Positions 25,672 through 35,113 of a DNA stretch of 53,822 nt are shown in pieces; positions within the stretch are counted from its first letter, which is position 1; every line of letters begins with the position of its first letter. The translations under genes and the position numbers were made by a program. The DNA lies in NCBI GenBank assembly GCA_027064515.1, contig JAMOPL010000056.1, positions 1 to 53,822 on the forward strand. Reading direction: 5' to 3'. The notes under the pieces were generated by a model. That model was not told where the DNA came from. It searched no databases and worked only from the letters and a program-made list of their open reading frames with translations. The stretch is from Sulfurimonas sp. Its GTDB lineage: Bacteria > Campylobacterota > Campylobacteria > Campylobacterales > Sulfurimonadaceae.

Positions 25672-26346
25672 TTAATCTCTTTTCGCAAAATTAATAAATA
25701 GAGTCATATATTTTCTAACTTTACTTATTTTTGAGGGTGTGATTTTTTCATCTTTAAGATACATATTTTCAAAAGTATAAAAATCACCTTCACCTAATTC
25801 TGTTGTATCCATACCAATTTTTGGTCGCATTAGAATCTCCGTAGTTCTAATATCTTTTCGTGGATTAATAGGTTTTATTATCAACTGTTCATCCCCTAAA
25901 CAAAGTGCTTTTTTTGCTTGTGCTGAACCAGCACTAAAAGATGTAACTCCAGCTATCACTTCACTATTTTTATAAAGTTGTTCATCAGATTCTTTGATTC
26001 TATCGAGAAGATAATAGATACTTGAGTAAACACCAGCATCACCAAGTGTCACAAAACACACTTTATTATTCTCTTTTAGAGTGTCTAAAATAACCTTTGC
26101 CTCATTATCCCAATCCTCCTCTAGGAAGTGCATAGGGGAATAAACAGGGATAATTTTCTTCTCAACTTCAAGAAGTTCTAGTGCTTGAGATACAATTTTG
26201 AAACTGATTGATTTTGTGAAGCTGTTATCTTCACTTTTTGTTGGTACACAAATAGCATCACAATCTTTAAAAGCATTGAGTGCTTTGAGTGTAAGAAGTT
26301 CTACATCGCCAGGCCCTAAAGAGACCATATAAAGTTTTGAAGTCAT
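25672..26346 (-). CDS. cbiL: Cobalt-factor II C20-methyltransferase
   Basis: A 224-residue tetrapyrrole methylase adding the C-20 methyl to cobalt-factor II. The ATG at 26346 places VSLGPGDVELLTLKA at residues 8-22 as in CbiL; a longer reading to 26493 would add an implausible hydrophobic extension overlapping hrpB. Further CbiL/CobI marks are VCFVTLGDAGVYSSIYYLL (~84-102), CVPTKSEDNSFTKS and GVTSFSAGSAQAK. It is on the opposite strand to the rest of the cbi genes and divergent from hrpB. Confidence 0.92.
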   Translation of the reverse strand: MTSKLYMVSLGPGDVELLTLKALNAFKDCDAICVPTKSEDNSFTKSISFKIVSQALELLEVEKKIIPVYSPMHFLEEDWDNEAKVILDTLKENNKVCFVTLGDAGVYSSIYYLLDRIKESDEQLYKNSEVIAGVTSFSAGSAQAKKALCLGDEQLIIKPINPRKDIRTTEILMRPKIGMDTTELGEGDFYTFENMYLKDEKITPSKISKVRKYMTLFINFAKRD

Positions 26347-26476
26347 AATTATCTTTCTTTTATATTTTCGGCAGTATATAAAGATTTTACTACTTATAAG
26401 GTTAAATAGTGTCAATATTTGATAAAATAATTGGATATTATTTATCTGATAAAAGGGACTAAATAAATAAACTAAA

Positions 26477-28981
26477 ATGAAAAAACTACCCATCTATGAA
26501 CTCTTATCAGATATAACAAGCACTTTAAAAACAAACAATACTTTAGTCTTAGAAGCACCACCTGGGGCTGGAAAAAGTACAGTTGTTCCAATCTCTTTAC
26601 TCGATGAACCTTGGCTTAAAGATAAGATTATCATTATGTTAGAACCTCGCCGTGTAGCTGTTAGAATGGTTGCAACTCAAATGGCTAAACTTCTTGGTGA
26701 AGAGCTTGGGCAAAGGGTTGGTTATCAGATAAAGATGGATTCTATCTATTCTAAAGAGACCAAGATTCTAGTAGTAACTGAAGCTATTTTAGTTCGTAAA
26801 CTTCAAAGTGATCAAGAGTTAAATGATATTGCATTAATTATTTTTGATGAGTTTCATGAGAGAAATATCCATACCGATCTCTCTCTTGCTCTATCTCTAC
26901 AAGTTCAAGAGTTACTTCGTGATGATTTGAAGATTCTTATTATGTCTGCCACACTTAACTCTGATAAAATTTCCACTTTAATTGGTGATGTTCCTGTAAT
27001 AACCTCAAAGGGTAAAACTTATAATGTTCAACATAACTATTTAGATATTAAAACAAAACAAGTTAATTACAAAACTCTAAACCAAACACTCTTAAATATT
27101 ACTCTAAAATCTATAAAAGAAGATTCTGGAGATATTTTAATTTTTTTAGCTGGTATAAAAGAGATAAAAGCTTTAGAAAAATCACTACAAAACTCACAAA
27201 TATCAAAAAATATTATGATTCTACCACTCTACTCTGCCCTAAATAAAAAGGAGCAAGATAGAGCAATTAACAAAGCAGATAAACGAAAAATAATTCTAAG
27301 TACAAACATTGCACAAACATCCTTAACTATTGAGGGTGTAAAAGTTGTTATAGATTCTGGCTTTGAGAAACTATCTAGATATAACTACTCAACTGGTATG
27401 AACCATCTTGAACTATCTTTTATATCTAAAGATTCTGCTACTCAAAGAGCTGGTAGAGCTGGAAGATTATCTGATGGGAGATGTTATAGAGTTTGGCATG
27501 AACAAAAAGTATTAGTACAATCTACTAAATCTGAAATTCTTCGTTGTGATTTAAGTTCACTTATCTTAGATTTATCTTTGTGGGGAGTTGATAAATTTGA
27601 AGAGTTACACTGGCTAGATATTCCAAATAAAAAAATTATAGATGGGACAAAAGAGATTTTAAATGAGTTAAAGATGCTTGATGAAAAATATCAAATTACT
27701 CAGTTTGGTAAAGATGCTCTTAGTTTAGGGATACATCCACGATTCGCATTTATGATTCTAAAAGCTAATGAGATAAACTATGCTTATGAAGCTTGTTTAT
27801 TAGCCTCTCTTTTAGTTGAAAAAGATATTTTTCAAAATACTACTAATGATAGTGATATATTACAAAGATTTACCCATCTATTTGAGAAAGATTTTGATTC
27901 TATATATATAAATAGATATAGAGCAAAAGAGGTTCTAATTCAAGCTGATTCTTTCTACAATAAACTAAAAACTATTAAAAAAATTTCAAAAAAAAATAAA
28001 ACTCTAGAACAAGATATAGTTGCTATTTTACTCCTTTTTGCCTATCCTGATAGGTTAGCAAAACTAAGGACAAAAAATACAAATAGATATAAACTTAGTA
28101 ACTCAAAAGGTGCAATTCTCAACCAAGATGACACTCTCTTTAACGAAGAGTTTTTAGTAGTTGCAAACCTAAATGCACAAGAGAGAGATTCTTTTATACA
28201 TCTTGCCATTAGAATCTCTTTAGAACAGATAGAAAACTATTTTAATTCACTTATAAAAACTAAAGAGACTATTATCTACAACAAAAAGAATAAAAAATTT
28301 GATATTAAAGTAAGTACCTATTTTTTACAACTAGAGTTATATTCAAATCCAGCTAAATTATCTAAAAAGCATAATTATAAAAAACTTTTTATTGATTTGA
28401 TAAAAAAAGAGGGTTTAGAGATTCTTAGTTGGAGTAAAAAAGCAAATAGTTTAAAAGATAGAGTAAAATTTCTAAATTTTCATAACTATACAGAATTTCC
28501 AAATTTTGATGATGATACACTACTAAATAGTTTAGAGATTTGGCTAGAACCATATTTAGATGGAATCTCAACTATAAAAGATTTAGAGAATCTTGATATT
28601 TATACAATTTTATTATCCTTAATCTCATGGGAAAATCAAAAACTTCTAGATTCTCTTGCCCCTATAAATATAAAAGTGCCAAGTGATTCAAGAATCAGTA
28701 TAGATTATTCAGAATATGAAAAACCATCTGTAAGTGTAAAGATTCAAGAAGTTTTTGGACTATATGAAACACCAAAGATTCTAGATAACTCCATCGCATT
28801 ACAGATGCAACTTTTAAATCCAGCTATGCGTGTAATTCAAATAACTTACGATTTAAAAAGCTTTTGGGAGAACTCTTATGAAGAGGTTAGCAAAGAGTTG
28901 AGGGGTAAATATAAAAGACACTACTGGCCAGTGAACCCTTACGAAGCAGTAGCAACAAAAAAAACTAAAAAATATATGTAA
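26477..28981 (+). CDS. hrpB: ATP-dependent RNA helicase HrpB
   Basis: An 834-residue DEAH/RHA-type helicase. Walker A APPGAGKST (~28-36), the motif II variant DEFH (in FDEFHERN, ~128), SAT motif (MSATLN), and helicase C motif VI QRAGRAGR (~316-323) are intact. C-terminal HA2 and HrpB-specific regions follow, ending with HYWPVNPYEA, typical of HrpB. Physiological substrate is not well established for the family. Monocistronic; a short leader separates it from cbiL. Confidence 0.93.
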   Translation: MKKLPIYELLSDITSTLKTNNTLVLEAPPGAGKSTVVPISLLDEPWLKDKIIIMLEPRRVAVRMVATQMAKLLGEELGQRVGYQIKMDSIYSKETKILVVTEAILVRKLQSDQELNDIALIIFDEFHERNIHTDLSLALSLQVQELLRDDLKILIMSATLNSDKISTLIGDVPVITSKGKTYNVQHNYLDIKTKQVNYKTLNQTLLNITLKSIKEDSGDILIFLAGIKEIKALEKSLQNSQISKNIMILPLYSALNKKEQDRAINKADKRKIILSTNIAQTSLTIEGVKVVIDSGFEKLSRYNYSTGMNHLELSFISKDSATQRAGRAGRLSDGRCYRVWHEQKVLVQSTKSEILRCDLSSLILDLSLWGVDKFEELHWLDIPNKKIIDGTKEILNELKMLDEKYQITQFGKDALSLGIHPRFAFMILKANEINYAYEACLLASLLVEKDIFQNTTNDSDILQRFTHLFEKDFDSIYINRYRAKEVLIQADSFYNKLKTIKKISKKNKTLEQDIVAILLLFAYPDRLAKLRTKNTNRYKLSNSKGAILNQDDTLFNEEFLVVANLNAQERDSFIHLAIRISLEQIENYFNSLIKTKETIIYNKKNKKFDIKVSTYFLQLELYSNPAKLSKKHNYKKLFIDLIKKEGLEILSWSKKANSLKDRVKFLNFHNYTEFPNFDDDTLLNSLEIWLEPYLDGISTIKDLENLDIYTILLSLISWENQKLLDSLAPINIKVPSDSRISIDYSEYEKPSVSVKIQEVFGLYETPKILDNSIALQMQLLNPAMRVIQITYDLKSFWENSYEEVSKELRGKYKRHYWPVNPYEAVATKKTKKYM

Positions 28982-29045
28982 TATTAAGAGTTTTATTGGT
29001 GAATTATTGTAGTATATAAACAACAATTTAGAGGATAATTAAATA

Positions 29046-30290
29046 ATGGAAAGAATATTAGTAGTTGAGGACAACAAAGGATTAGCTAAAATTATAGCGA
29101 GAAGAATTTCAGATACTTTAAAATTTGAAGTTGATATTGCTCATACTCTTCGTGAGGCAAAATTATTTTTAAAAAAATATAACTATTTTATAGCACTATT
29201 AGATTTAAAACTTCCCGATTCTTCTGACGGAGAGATTGTTGATTATGTCTTATCTAAAGATACTAGAGTTATAATTTTAAGTGGAACTATTGATAAAGAA
29301 TTTCGAGAAAGTATGCTTAAAAAGAATATAATAGACTATGTAAATAAAAGTGGTATTCACGACCTTCACTATATTGTTCAATCTATACAAAGACTTAAAA
29401 AAAATCAACAACATGAAATTTTAGTTGTTGATGATTCTATGATTATTAGAAAACATATACAAAGATTGTTGGAAAACCTACAATTTAATGTTCTTATGGC
29501 AGCTGATGGAGAGGAAGCTCTCGAGACAATAGAGAAAAATCCTGATATATCTTTAGTTATCACAGACTATCATATGCCTAAAATGGATGGATTTAAACTT
29601 ATTCAAGAGATACGAAAAATTTATAAAAAAGAGGATTTAAGTGTTATAGCATTATCTTCAAATTCCGATTCTGAAATAAATGCTATGTTTTTAAAGCATG
29701 GTGCAAATGACTACATCACAAAACCTTTCTCTAAAGAGGAGTTTTCTTGTAGAATTAACAATACTATTGAAGCTCTAGAAAATCTTCATATCGTCACACG
29801 CCATGCAAATCGTGATTTTTTAACTAGTCTTTATAACCGTAGATATTTTTTCTCCAATATGAATAAATATATTAAAGAAACATTAAAAGAAGATAAAAAC
29901 TATGCAATAGCTATGATAGATATAGATTTTTTCAAAAAAATAAACGACACTTTTGGTCACGATAATGGAGACAATGTTATTGTAGAACTAGCAAATATCT
30001 TAACTTCAAATACAAATCAGCATGATATAGTCGCTAGATTTGGTGGAGAAGAGTTTTGTATCGTACTGAAAGATATAGATAAAGCCAAAGCTGAAAGTGC
30101 TTTAAATAGATTAAGAGAAAAGGTAGAAAAAACTACTCTATACTCAGATAAAAATGAAAAAATTTGCTTCACAATCTCCATAGGAGCCGTTATGAATAGT
30201 GATAAAAATCTAAATGAAACTATCATCCAAGCAGATTCTATGTTGTACCGAGCAAAACAAAGTGGACGAAATAAAGTTGTTTTCGCTTAA
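29046..30290 (+). CDS. Response regulator with two receiver domains and GGDEF output
   Basis: A 414-residue diguanylate cyclase under two-component control. REC1 (~1-118) has the acidic pair in VVEDN and phospho-Asp in LLDLKLPDS; REC2 (~124-243) has VVDDS, phospho-Asp in VITDYHMPKMDG, and the KPF lysine. The GGDEF domain (~255-414) has the active signature RFGGEEF. The tandem REC arrangement resembles PleD. No partner kinase is adjacent; hrpB lies upstream by 64 bp. Confidence 0.93.
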   Translation: MERILVVEDNKGLAKIIARRISDTLKFEVDIAHTLREAKLFLKKYNYFIALLDLKLPDSSDGEIVDYVLSKDTRVIILSGTIDKEFRESMLKKNIIDYVNKSGIHDLHYIVQSIQRLKKNQQHEILVVDDSMIIRKHIQRLLENLQFNVLMAADGEEALETIEKNPDISLVITDYHMPKMDGFKLIQEIRKIYKKEDLSVIALSSNSDSEINAMFLKHGANDYITKPFSKEEFSCRINNTIEALENLHIVTRHANRDFLTSLYNRRYFFSNMNKYIKETLKEDKNYAIAMIDIDFFKKINDTFGHDNGDNVIVELANILTSNTNQHDIVARFGGEEFCIVLKDIDKAKAESALNRLREKVEKTTLYSDKNEKICFTISIGAVMNSDKNLNETIIQADSMLYRAKQSGRNKVVFA

Positions 30291-30322
30291 CTTATATCAC
30301 TTCTTATAAAGCTAGTTTCTTT

Positions 30323-31651
30323 TTAAGAAACTAACTCACGATTAAATTTTTTAGTTTTTAGTTTTGCTCCAAGATATTTACAGATTAACTCTGCATCTTC
30401 ATAGGCATTACCTAAACAACTTGTCGCTCCTGGTGATGGTGTCATGTTAAAAACAATTCCATCTCCAGTATCAATTTTAGCTTCACCTAAAAGTAACTCT
30501 TTGTTCTTTTTATCAATAACTTGTGGTCTAAGTCCACCAACACCCTCAGCAAACACAATGTCATCTTTTGTAAGTGATGGAACTATTTTTTGAACCTCTT
30601 TTGCAAACAGTTTTCTTCTTACACCTGGAACTTCATATAAAAAGTTTTTAACAGCGTAATCTCTAATATCTTTATCACCCATAAGTTTGTAAAATACTTC
30701 TATAACAGCAGGAGTAGGGCTAAGAGATTCTAAAAAGTCCATAAAGTGAGCATGATGGTATCTCTCTAGTTTTGGTAGAGCAATAGCAGTTGGACCAAAT
30801 CTAATAGTGTTATCATGCACTAAATCTGGATCACCATGAATAGCAGCAAATGGAAGTTTTGGGTTTTGAATAGTGTAAACTTTAGTTTTTAGTTTATTTA
30901 TCTTAGAGTAATAAAAACTCCCACCAATAGGCAAACAAGAGTAATCAAGTCCATGACCCATCTGATGAGCAAGTAAAAGTGAATGAGCTCCAGCATTTAC
31001 AACTACATAATCAGCAAAATATTTTTCACTCCCAACAGTAACTATATATTTATCACCTTTTTTCTTTATAGAATCTACCTCTTTGTTAAAGTGTACATCT
31101 ATCTCATCATTCTCTTTTTTTGCATTTCTTGCAAAACTTTTTGCAATCTCTCCAAAATCAACAGCACTATATCTCTCATTAGTCCCCATAGCTACGACAT
31201 CAACATCTTTATCCCGACCCTCAAGAAGAGCAGGTTCAATAGTCTCTAAATCTTTTCTACTCCATAGTTTCATATATGGGAAATCTTTTTTAAACTCTTT
31301 GTATCTAGCTTTGATAAACTTAACCTCTTCATCGCCAACACCTATCGCCATTTTAGGAATTTTAAACATATATTTATCATCATATCCATAAAGTTTTCCA
31401 TAGTTTTCAACCATAGTTGCTGTACGGTTTGTTTTTATAGCTTTTTCAAGTGTGTAGTTTGTCTCAATATCCCCACAATGAAGAGTTTGTGAGTTACCCT
31501 TAGCATTTGAATTTAGTGTAGCTAATTCATTATATTTTTCAAATAGTGCAATATTTTTTATATCTGTATATTTTGCTAGAGTATAAAGTAAAGCAGTCCC
31601 AGAAATACCCCCACCAATCACGATAACATCGTAGTAATGTTTTTTTGCCAT
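30323..31651 (-). CDS. mqo: Malate:quinone oxidoreductase
   Basis: A 442-residue FAD enzyme that oxidises malate to oxaloacetate and passes electrons to the quinone pool at the inner membrane. The N-terminal FAD loop VIGGGISGTALLYTLAKY is clear, with SNAKGNSQTLHCGDIETNY (~46-64), GATSCLGNA near the C-terminus and GPTAIALPKLER in the middle, all as in Mqo. It lacks any membrane-spanning helix, fitting peripheral attachment. Slightly shorter than the E. coli form and like the epsilonproteobacterial group. Converges with the double-REC cyclase. Confidence 0.88.
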   Translation of the reverse strand: MAKKHYYDVIVIGGGISGTALLYTLAKYTDIKNIALFEKYNELATLNSNAKGNSQTLHCGDIETNYTLEKAIKTNRTATMVENYGKLYGYDDKYMFKIPKMAIGVGDEEVKFIKARYKEFKKDFPYMKLWSRKDLETIEPALLEGRDKDVDVVAMGTNERYSAVDFGEIAKSFARNAKKENDEIDVHFNKEVDSIKKKGDKYIVTVGSEKYFADYVVVNAGAHSLLLAHQMGHGLDYSCLPIGGSFYYSKINKLKTKVYTIQNPKLPFAAIHGDPDLVHDNTIRFGPTAIALPKLERYHHAHFMDFLESLSPTPAVIEVFYKLMGDKDIRDYAVKNFLYEVPGVRRKLFAKEVQKIVPSLTKDDIVFAEGVGGLRPQVIDKKNKELLLGEAKIDTGDGIVFNMTPSPGATSCLGNAYEDAELICKYLGAKLKTKKFNRELVS

Positions 31652-31969
31652 TGTAAAAACCTTTAATTTAGTATTAAAATTATTATAACACTAAATTAAA
31701 TAAAACAGATAAAATTCAAGAAACACTATAAAAAATTCTTAGTTTATGTATCAATTATTTATTCTAATTCTCTTCTTATCGGCATATTATCTAACTTATA
31801 TCATTCTACTTTAAAATATTATAGTTCGATACAAACTAGTTATCAATATAAAGATATGTGTATTAGTGCGATATCTATATTTAGTATGCACCAAACTAGA
31901 ATAACAAACTAAAGAGTTATAAAGAATGGTTTTGATAAACTCACATCAATACTATTTAGGAGTTATTTA
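31652..31969. other. 318-bp intergenic region
   Basis: Lies between the divergent mqo and the HsdM-HsdS-like gene. AT-rich, with an imperfect hairpin (AGATAT/ATATCT around 31853-31885). A 22-codon hydrophobic reading starts with ATG at 31746 but has no Shine-Dalgarno and none of the RNA motifs of the structured loci. The strong AGGAG of the downstream TTG gene is at about 31961. I see nothing else. Confidence 0.4.
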
Positions 31970-33775
31970 TTGAAAGAGAATAAATTTATTGAACAGATTG
32001 AAAGAATTAATCTTAATTGTGGAAATCAAGAAAAAGCTTTCTATTTATTGTATGTACTAATGGCTTGGAAACACTCATCTAACGAGATTAAAGGGAAGTT
32101 TAGTTTTGAGAATTTTTATAACTCTAAAATAGAGGTAGATAGGCTTTTAAGTATATTTGAAGAGATAAAATCAGAACTATTATTTATAAGAATTTTTTTG
32201 TCTGCTGACGCTGTCCTTTTAAGAGAGCAATCATCCCCTTTAGAAAATAATGATTTAATTAAACTTTGTAATCTGATAAATACCACTAAATCACTACCAA
32301 ATGTTTCACTAGGATTTAAAATAATTCATCAGTTTTTTAATAAAAATGATAAAAATAATGAGTTATATATCAGTTCTAGTATCAATAAACTAACAAGTGA
32401 ATTAATAGATGATAATTCTAAAACTATATATATCCCTTTTAATAACTCTTTAGAATTTTTATACTCTTTGGATAAGAAGAGAGAGATATACACAGAATCT
32501 AAAACAAATCATCTCCTTTTCGAATTATTAAATATTTTGGATGGTATTAAGATTACACATAAGGATTCTGAACCATTAATAGAACCATCATATATAAATA
32601 AAAAAGCACCCCATCTACTTGAGCAATTTGATAGTTGTGTACTTTTTTTACCATTTGGCAGAAAAAATATAAATAACTCTATAAATGTAGAGAGTGATAA
32701 ATTTGATAGATTTCATTATCATAATGGTGTGATTCTTGATGTTAACTGTGTGGAGCATACTTTGGCTCAAACAGAGAAACAGGCAATCTTATATATGCCA
32801 GTAGGTTTTACATATAGAGGGGGTTCAGAGGCTAAATTGAGAAAGGATTTGATAGAAAATAATTATCTTGAATCAGTTATACAGTTAGCACCAAATTTAG
32901 ATTCAAATACATCCACTGAAACAACTATAATTGTGATAAACAAGAAAAAAAATGATGATAAGGTACATTTTATCAATTTAAAAGATTCTAGTTTTTTAAA
33001 AAAAGATGGAAGAAAAGTTATACTTGATAACTTTGATAAAATTATAGATATTTATAAAAATAAAATAGAGATTGACAACATATCGAGAGTTGTGAATAAT
33101 GAAGAGATTAAGAGTAATAAATTTTCATTTTCAGTAGAAAGATATATGAAATCTAAAGAATCTTTACTTATAAAAGAGTATTTAGAATCATATAAAACAA
33201 TAGAGTTACAAACAATCGCTACTGTTAGGAAATCTCAGCTTTTTAGTGATGAAAATGAGGGTAAAACTGTTTATGAAATATCCCCTTCCGATTTTAGTTC
33301 TGCTGGTTTTACTATGAAAGGGACAAAATCAAAAAAAATCAAAAAACAGTTAAGAAAGTTATATATATATAAATTAGAGAAATATGATGTGATTTTAAGC
33401 ACAAAAGGGACAATAGGTAAAATTGCTATTTATGATAAAGTGGCAACTCAAACAGATGATTTTATAGTATCTCAAGCAAATGTCATTATTAGAATTAATG
33501 AAGATGATAGTTTAAAACGGAAAAACAGAGCGATAGAGCTTTATATGTTTTTAAAATCAAATATAGGTCAAAATATTTTAAAAGAGTTGGTATCAGGTAC
33601 TGTAATGCCTCAAATATCTACCGATGATGTGAAAAAAATGAAGATTCCCATTATATATGAAGAGGAAAAAGAAAAAATTTCTAAAAATTTCTATAAAGAG
33701 ATAAAAATTTTTGAAAAAATTAATAAATTACAATTAGAGATAGAGAATATTCATAGTGAATTTTTAAAAGTATAA
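31970..33775 (+). CDS. HsdM-HsdS-like fusion with degenerate methylase motifs
   Basis: A 601-residue protein read from TTG (AGGAG seven bases before). Residues ~1-380 follow an HsdM N6-adenine methylase in order, but key motifs are gone: the SAM loop (D-P-x-C-G-S-G) is IPFNNSLEF, and the catalytic N-P-P-F is F-L-P-F (in FDSCVLFLPFG, ~219). The downstream HsdM part is well kept (PVGFTYRGGSEAKLRKDLIE, SVIQLAPNL, TTIIVINKK). Residues ~400-601 are a single HsdS target recognition domain (KYDVILSTKGTIGKIAIYD, VSGTVMPQISTDDVKKMKIPI) with a C-terminal coiled coil. No hsdR is nearby. Probably DNA-binding but not methylating. Confidence 0.75.
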   Translation: MKENKFIEQIERINLNCGNQEKAFYLLYVLMAWKHSSNEIKGKFSFENFYNSKIEVDRLLSIFEEIKSELLFIRIFLSADAVLLREQSSPLENNDLIKLCNLINTTKSLPNVSLGFKIIHQFFNKNDKNNELYISSSINKLTSELIDDNSKTIYIPFNNSLEFLYSLDKKREIYTESKTNHLLFELLNILDGIKITHKDSEPLIEPSYINKKAPHLLEQFDSCVLFLPFGRKNINNSINVESDKFDRFHYHNGVILDVNCVEHTLAQTEKQAILYMPVGFTYRGGSEAKLRKDLIENNYLESVIQLAPNLDSNTSTETTIIVINKKKNDDKVHFINLKDSSFLKKDGRKVILDNFDKIIDIYKNKIEIDNISRVVNNEEIKSNKFSFSVERYMKSKESLLIKEYLESYKTIELQTIATVRKSQLFSDENEGKTVYEISPSDFSSAGFTMKGTKSKKIKKQLRKLYIYKLEKYDVILSTKGTIGKIAIYDKVATQTDDFIVSQANVIIRINEDDSLKRKNRAIELYMFLKSNIGQNILKELVSGTVMPQISTDDVKKMKIPIIYEEEKEKISKNFYKEIKIFEKINKLQLEIENIHSEFLKV

Positions 33776-33776
33776 G

Positions 33777-33959
33777 TTTTAAAATAATTCTATGAATAAA
33801 TATAAGACTTGAATTTTTATCAAATTCTAATATTTTAAAATTCTCTAAAAAAGGTTCTATTATCTTTAGATTTTGCTCAATCCTAGCAGAATTATATACA
33901 CCATATATCAACTCTATGTAGTTTATTCTTGATATATATAGATTATCAGCAAGTATCAT
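33777..33959 (-). pseudogene. VapC-like PIN toxin remnant
   Basis: Reads MILADN then directly LYISRINYIELIYGVYNSAR, LKIIEPFLENFKILEFDKNS, then non-homologous residues. The middle and end of the first half of VapC match (I-S-x-I-x-x-x-E-L-x-x-G-V, and the FEILPFD-type strand), but the segment between the first Asp and the ISRI strand is deleted and the C-terminal acidic residues are missing. Just upstream a short frame ending RELYIARFKSKK overlaps the ATG in an ATGA junction, as an antitoxin tail would. Non-functional toxin-antitoxin relic. Confidence 0.65.
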
Positions 33960-34026
33960 TTTTTGCTTTTAAATCTAGCAATATATAATTCTCTTTCTCC
34001 TCTTGTTTAGCCACATTATGCAAGGA

Positions 34027-35013
34027 TTAGTACTGTTTTAGTACATCATTAATTTGAATATAAGCCTCTATTGGTGTAGTTTCAAAGTATTTTATATTAT
34101 GTTTTTTAGCAAAATCTTTTGTCATATCTTGTATTTTAAGCAGATTGAATCTTGGTGCTTTTGGAAATAGATGATGCTCTATTTGAGTGTTTAATCCACC
34201 ATAAAACCAATGTATAAATGCTCCACCTTTAAGTGAACGGGAAGTTCTCATCTGTAACTCCATCCACGACAAATCTTCACTTTCATCTTTTTCAAATACT
34301 TCACAACCTAGGTGATTTGTGATAAAACCAAAAGCTAACCATGGAGAGAGTACAAAGTGTAATGTTAAAAATACAACAATTGCATCACTAAATGGTAAAA
34401 AATAGAATATTGGTCCCCATATAATTGGCCAATGCATCAACATCAACACCAATTCACCATATTTTTTTCTTTTTATTGCAAAATTATATGATTGAATGAT
34501 AAAAGCTGAATACATAAAAAACATAGAACCCCAAAACACAAGATATTTAGAATTTCTAAGCCATGTTTTATCACCTTTATATTTAGGTGCAAAAGTACCA
34601 TCCATTGCTAAAATATCTTCATCTTTTTCAGGAACATTACACCAAGTATGATGATTAATATTATGTTTAAAATCCCACCATGATGATGAGTTACTCAAAA
34701 TAATTGCTGCAAATGGATAACTCAGTTTAAATGAAAGAGATTTATTTTTAAAATATTGTGTATGTAAAATATCATGAGATATAAATACAGCACGGGTAAA
34801 AATAATAGTCATAAAAAGACCTAGCACAAAAGCTGAACCTGCAGGTGGAGCGATTGTGTTCCAATTAACAACTATTATATATACAAGAGCCATACATAAA
34901 ATCGTAGCTATCATCTCGATAGAGCCTCTAACAGGGACACGATCTAAAAGTCCTGCCTTACGAACCTCATCTTTTAATTCATTAAAAACATCTGAATATC
35001 GAGCTACTGACAT
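34027..35013 (-). CDS. Membrane fatty acid desaturase
   Basis: A 328-residue integral membrane di-iron desaturase. Three histidine boxes are in place: HDILH (~89-93), HNINHH (~122-127) and QIEHHLFP (~284-291), separated by hydrophobic pairs at ~30-75 and ~170-235. It introduces a double bond into acyl chains, adjusting membrane fluidity, and needs O2. Pattern is closest to front-end/acyl-lipid desaturases (FAD family). Monocistronic, downstream of the porin on the same strand by 100 bp. Confidence 0.9.
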   Translation of the reverse strand: MSVARYSDVFNELKDEVRKAGLLDRVPVRGSIEMIATILCMALVYIIVVNWNTIAPPAGSAFVLGLFMTIIFTRAVFISHDILHTQYFKNKSLSFKLSYPFAAIILSNSSSWWDFKHNINHHTWCNVPEKDEDILAMDGTFAPKYKGDKTWLRNSKYLVFWGSMFFMYSAFIIQSYNFAIKRKKYGELVLMLMHWPIIWGPIFYFLPFSDAIVVFLTLHFVLSPWLAFGFITNHLGCEVFEKDESEDLSWMELQMRTSRSLKGGAFIHWFYGGLNTQIEHHLFPKAPRFNLLKIQDMTKDFAKKHNIKYFETTPIEAYIQINDVLKQY

Positions 35014-35113
35014 AATCTAACCTTAACTTTAATTTAATTTAAAAAAATATTATAACAATTATATTTTAAACTAATCTTTTTTATAATTATGTCTTTTATA
35101 AACATTTGAATAA

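Noticed and set aside
26347-26493. N-terminal extension of CbiL
   Set aside because: It would overlap hrpB and add a hydrophobic tail before the conserved SLGPGD loop.
31746-31814. 22-codon hydrophobic reading (starts MYQLFILILF) as a fourth micro-ORF
   Set aside because: No Shine-Dalgarno, no GGG-AYUAAYUAC-CCC hairpin and no covarying partner; AT-rich DNA yields such readings by chance.
31970-33775. Functional type I restriction-modification system
   Set aside because: No hsdR, and the methylase SAM and catalytic motifs are replaced.
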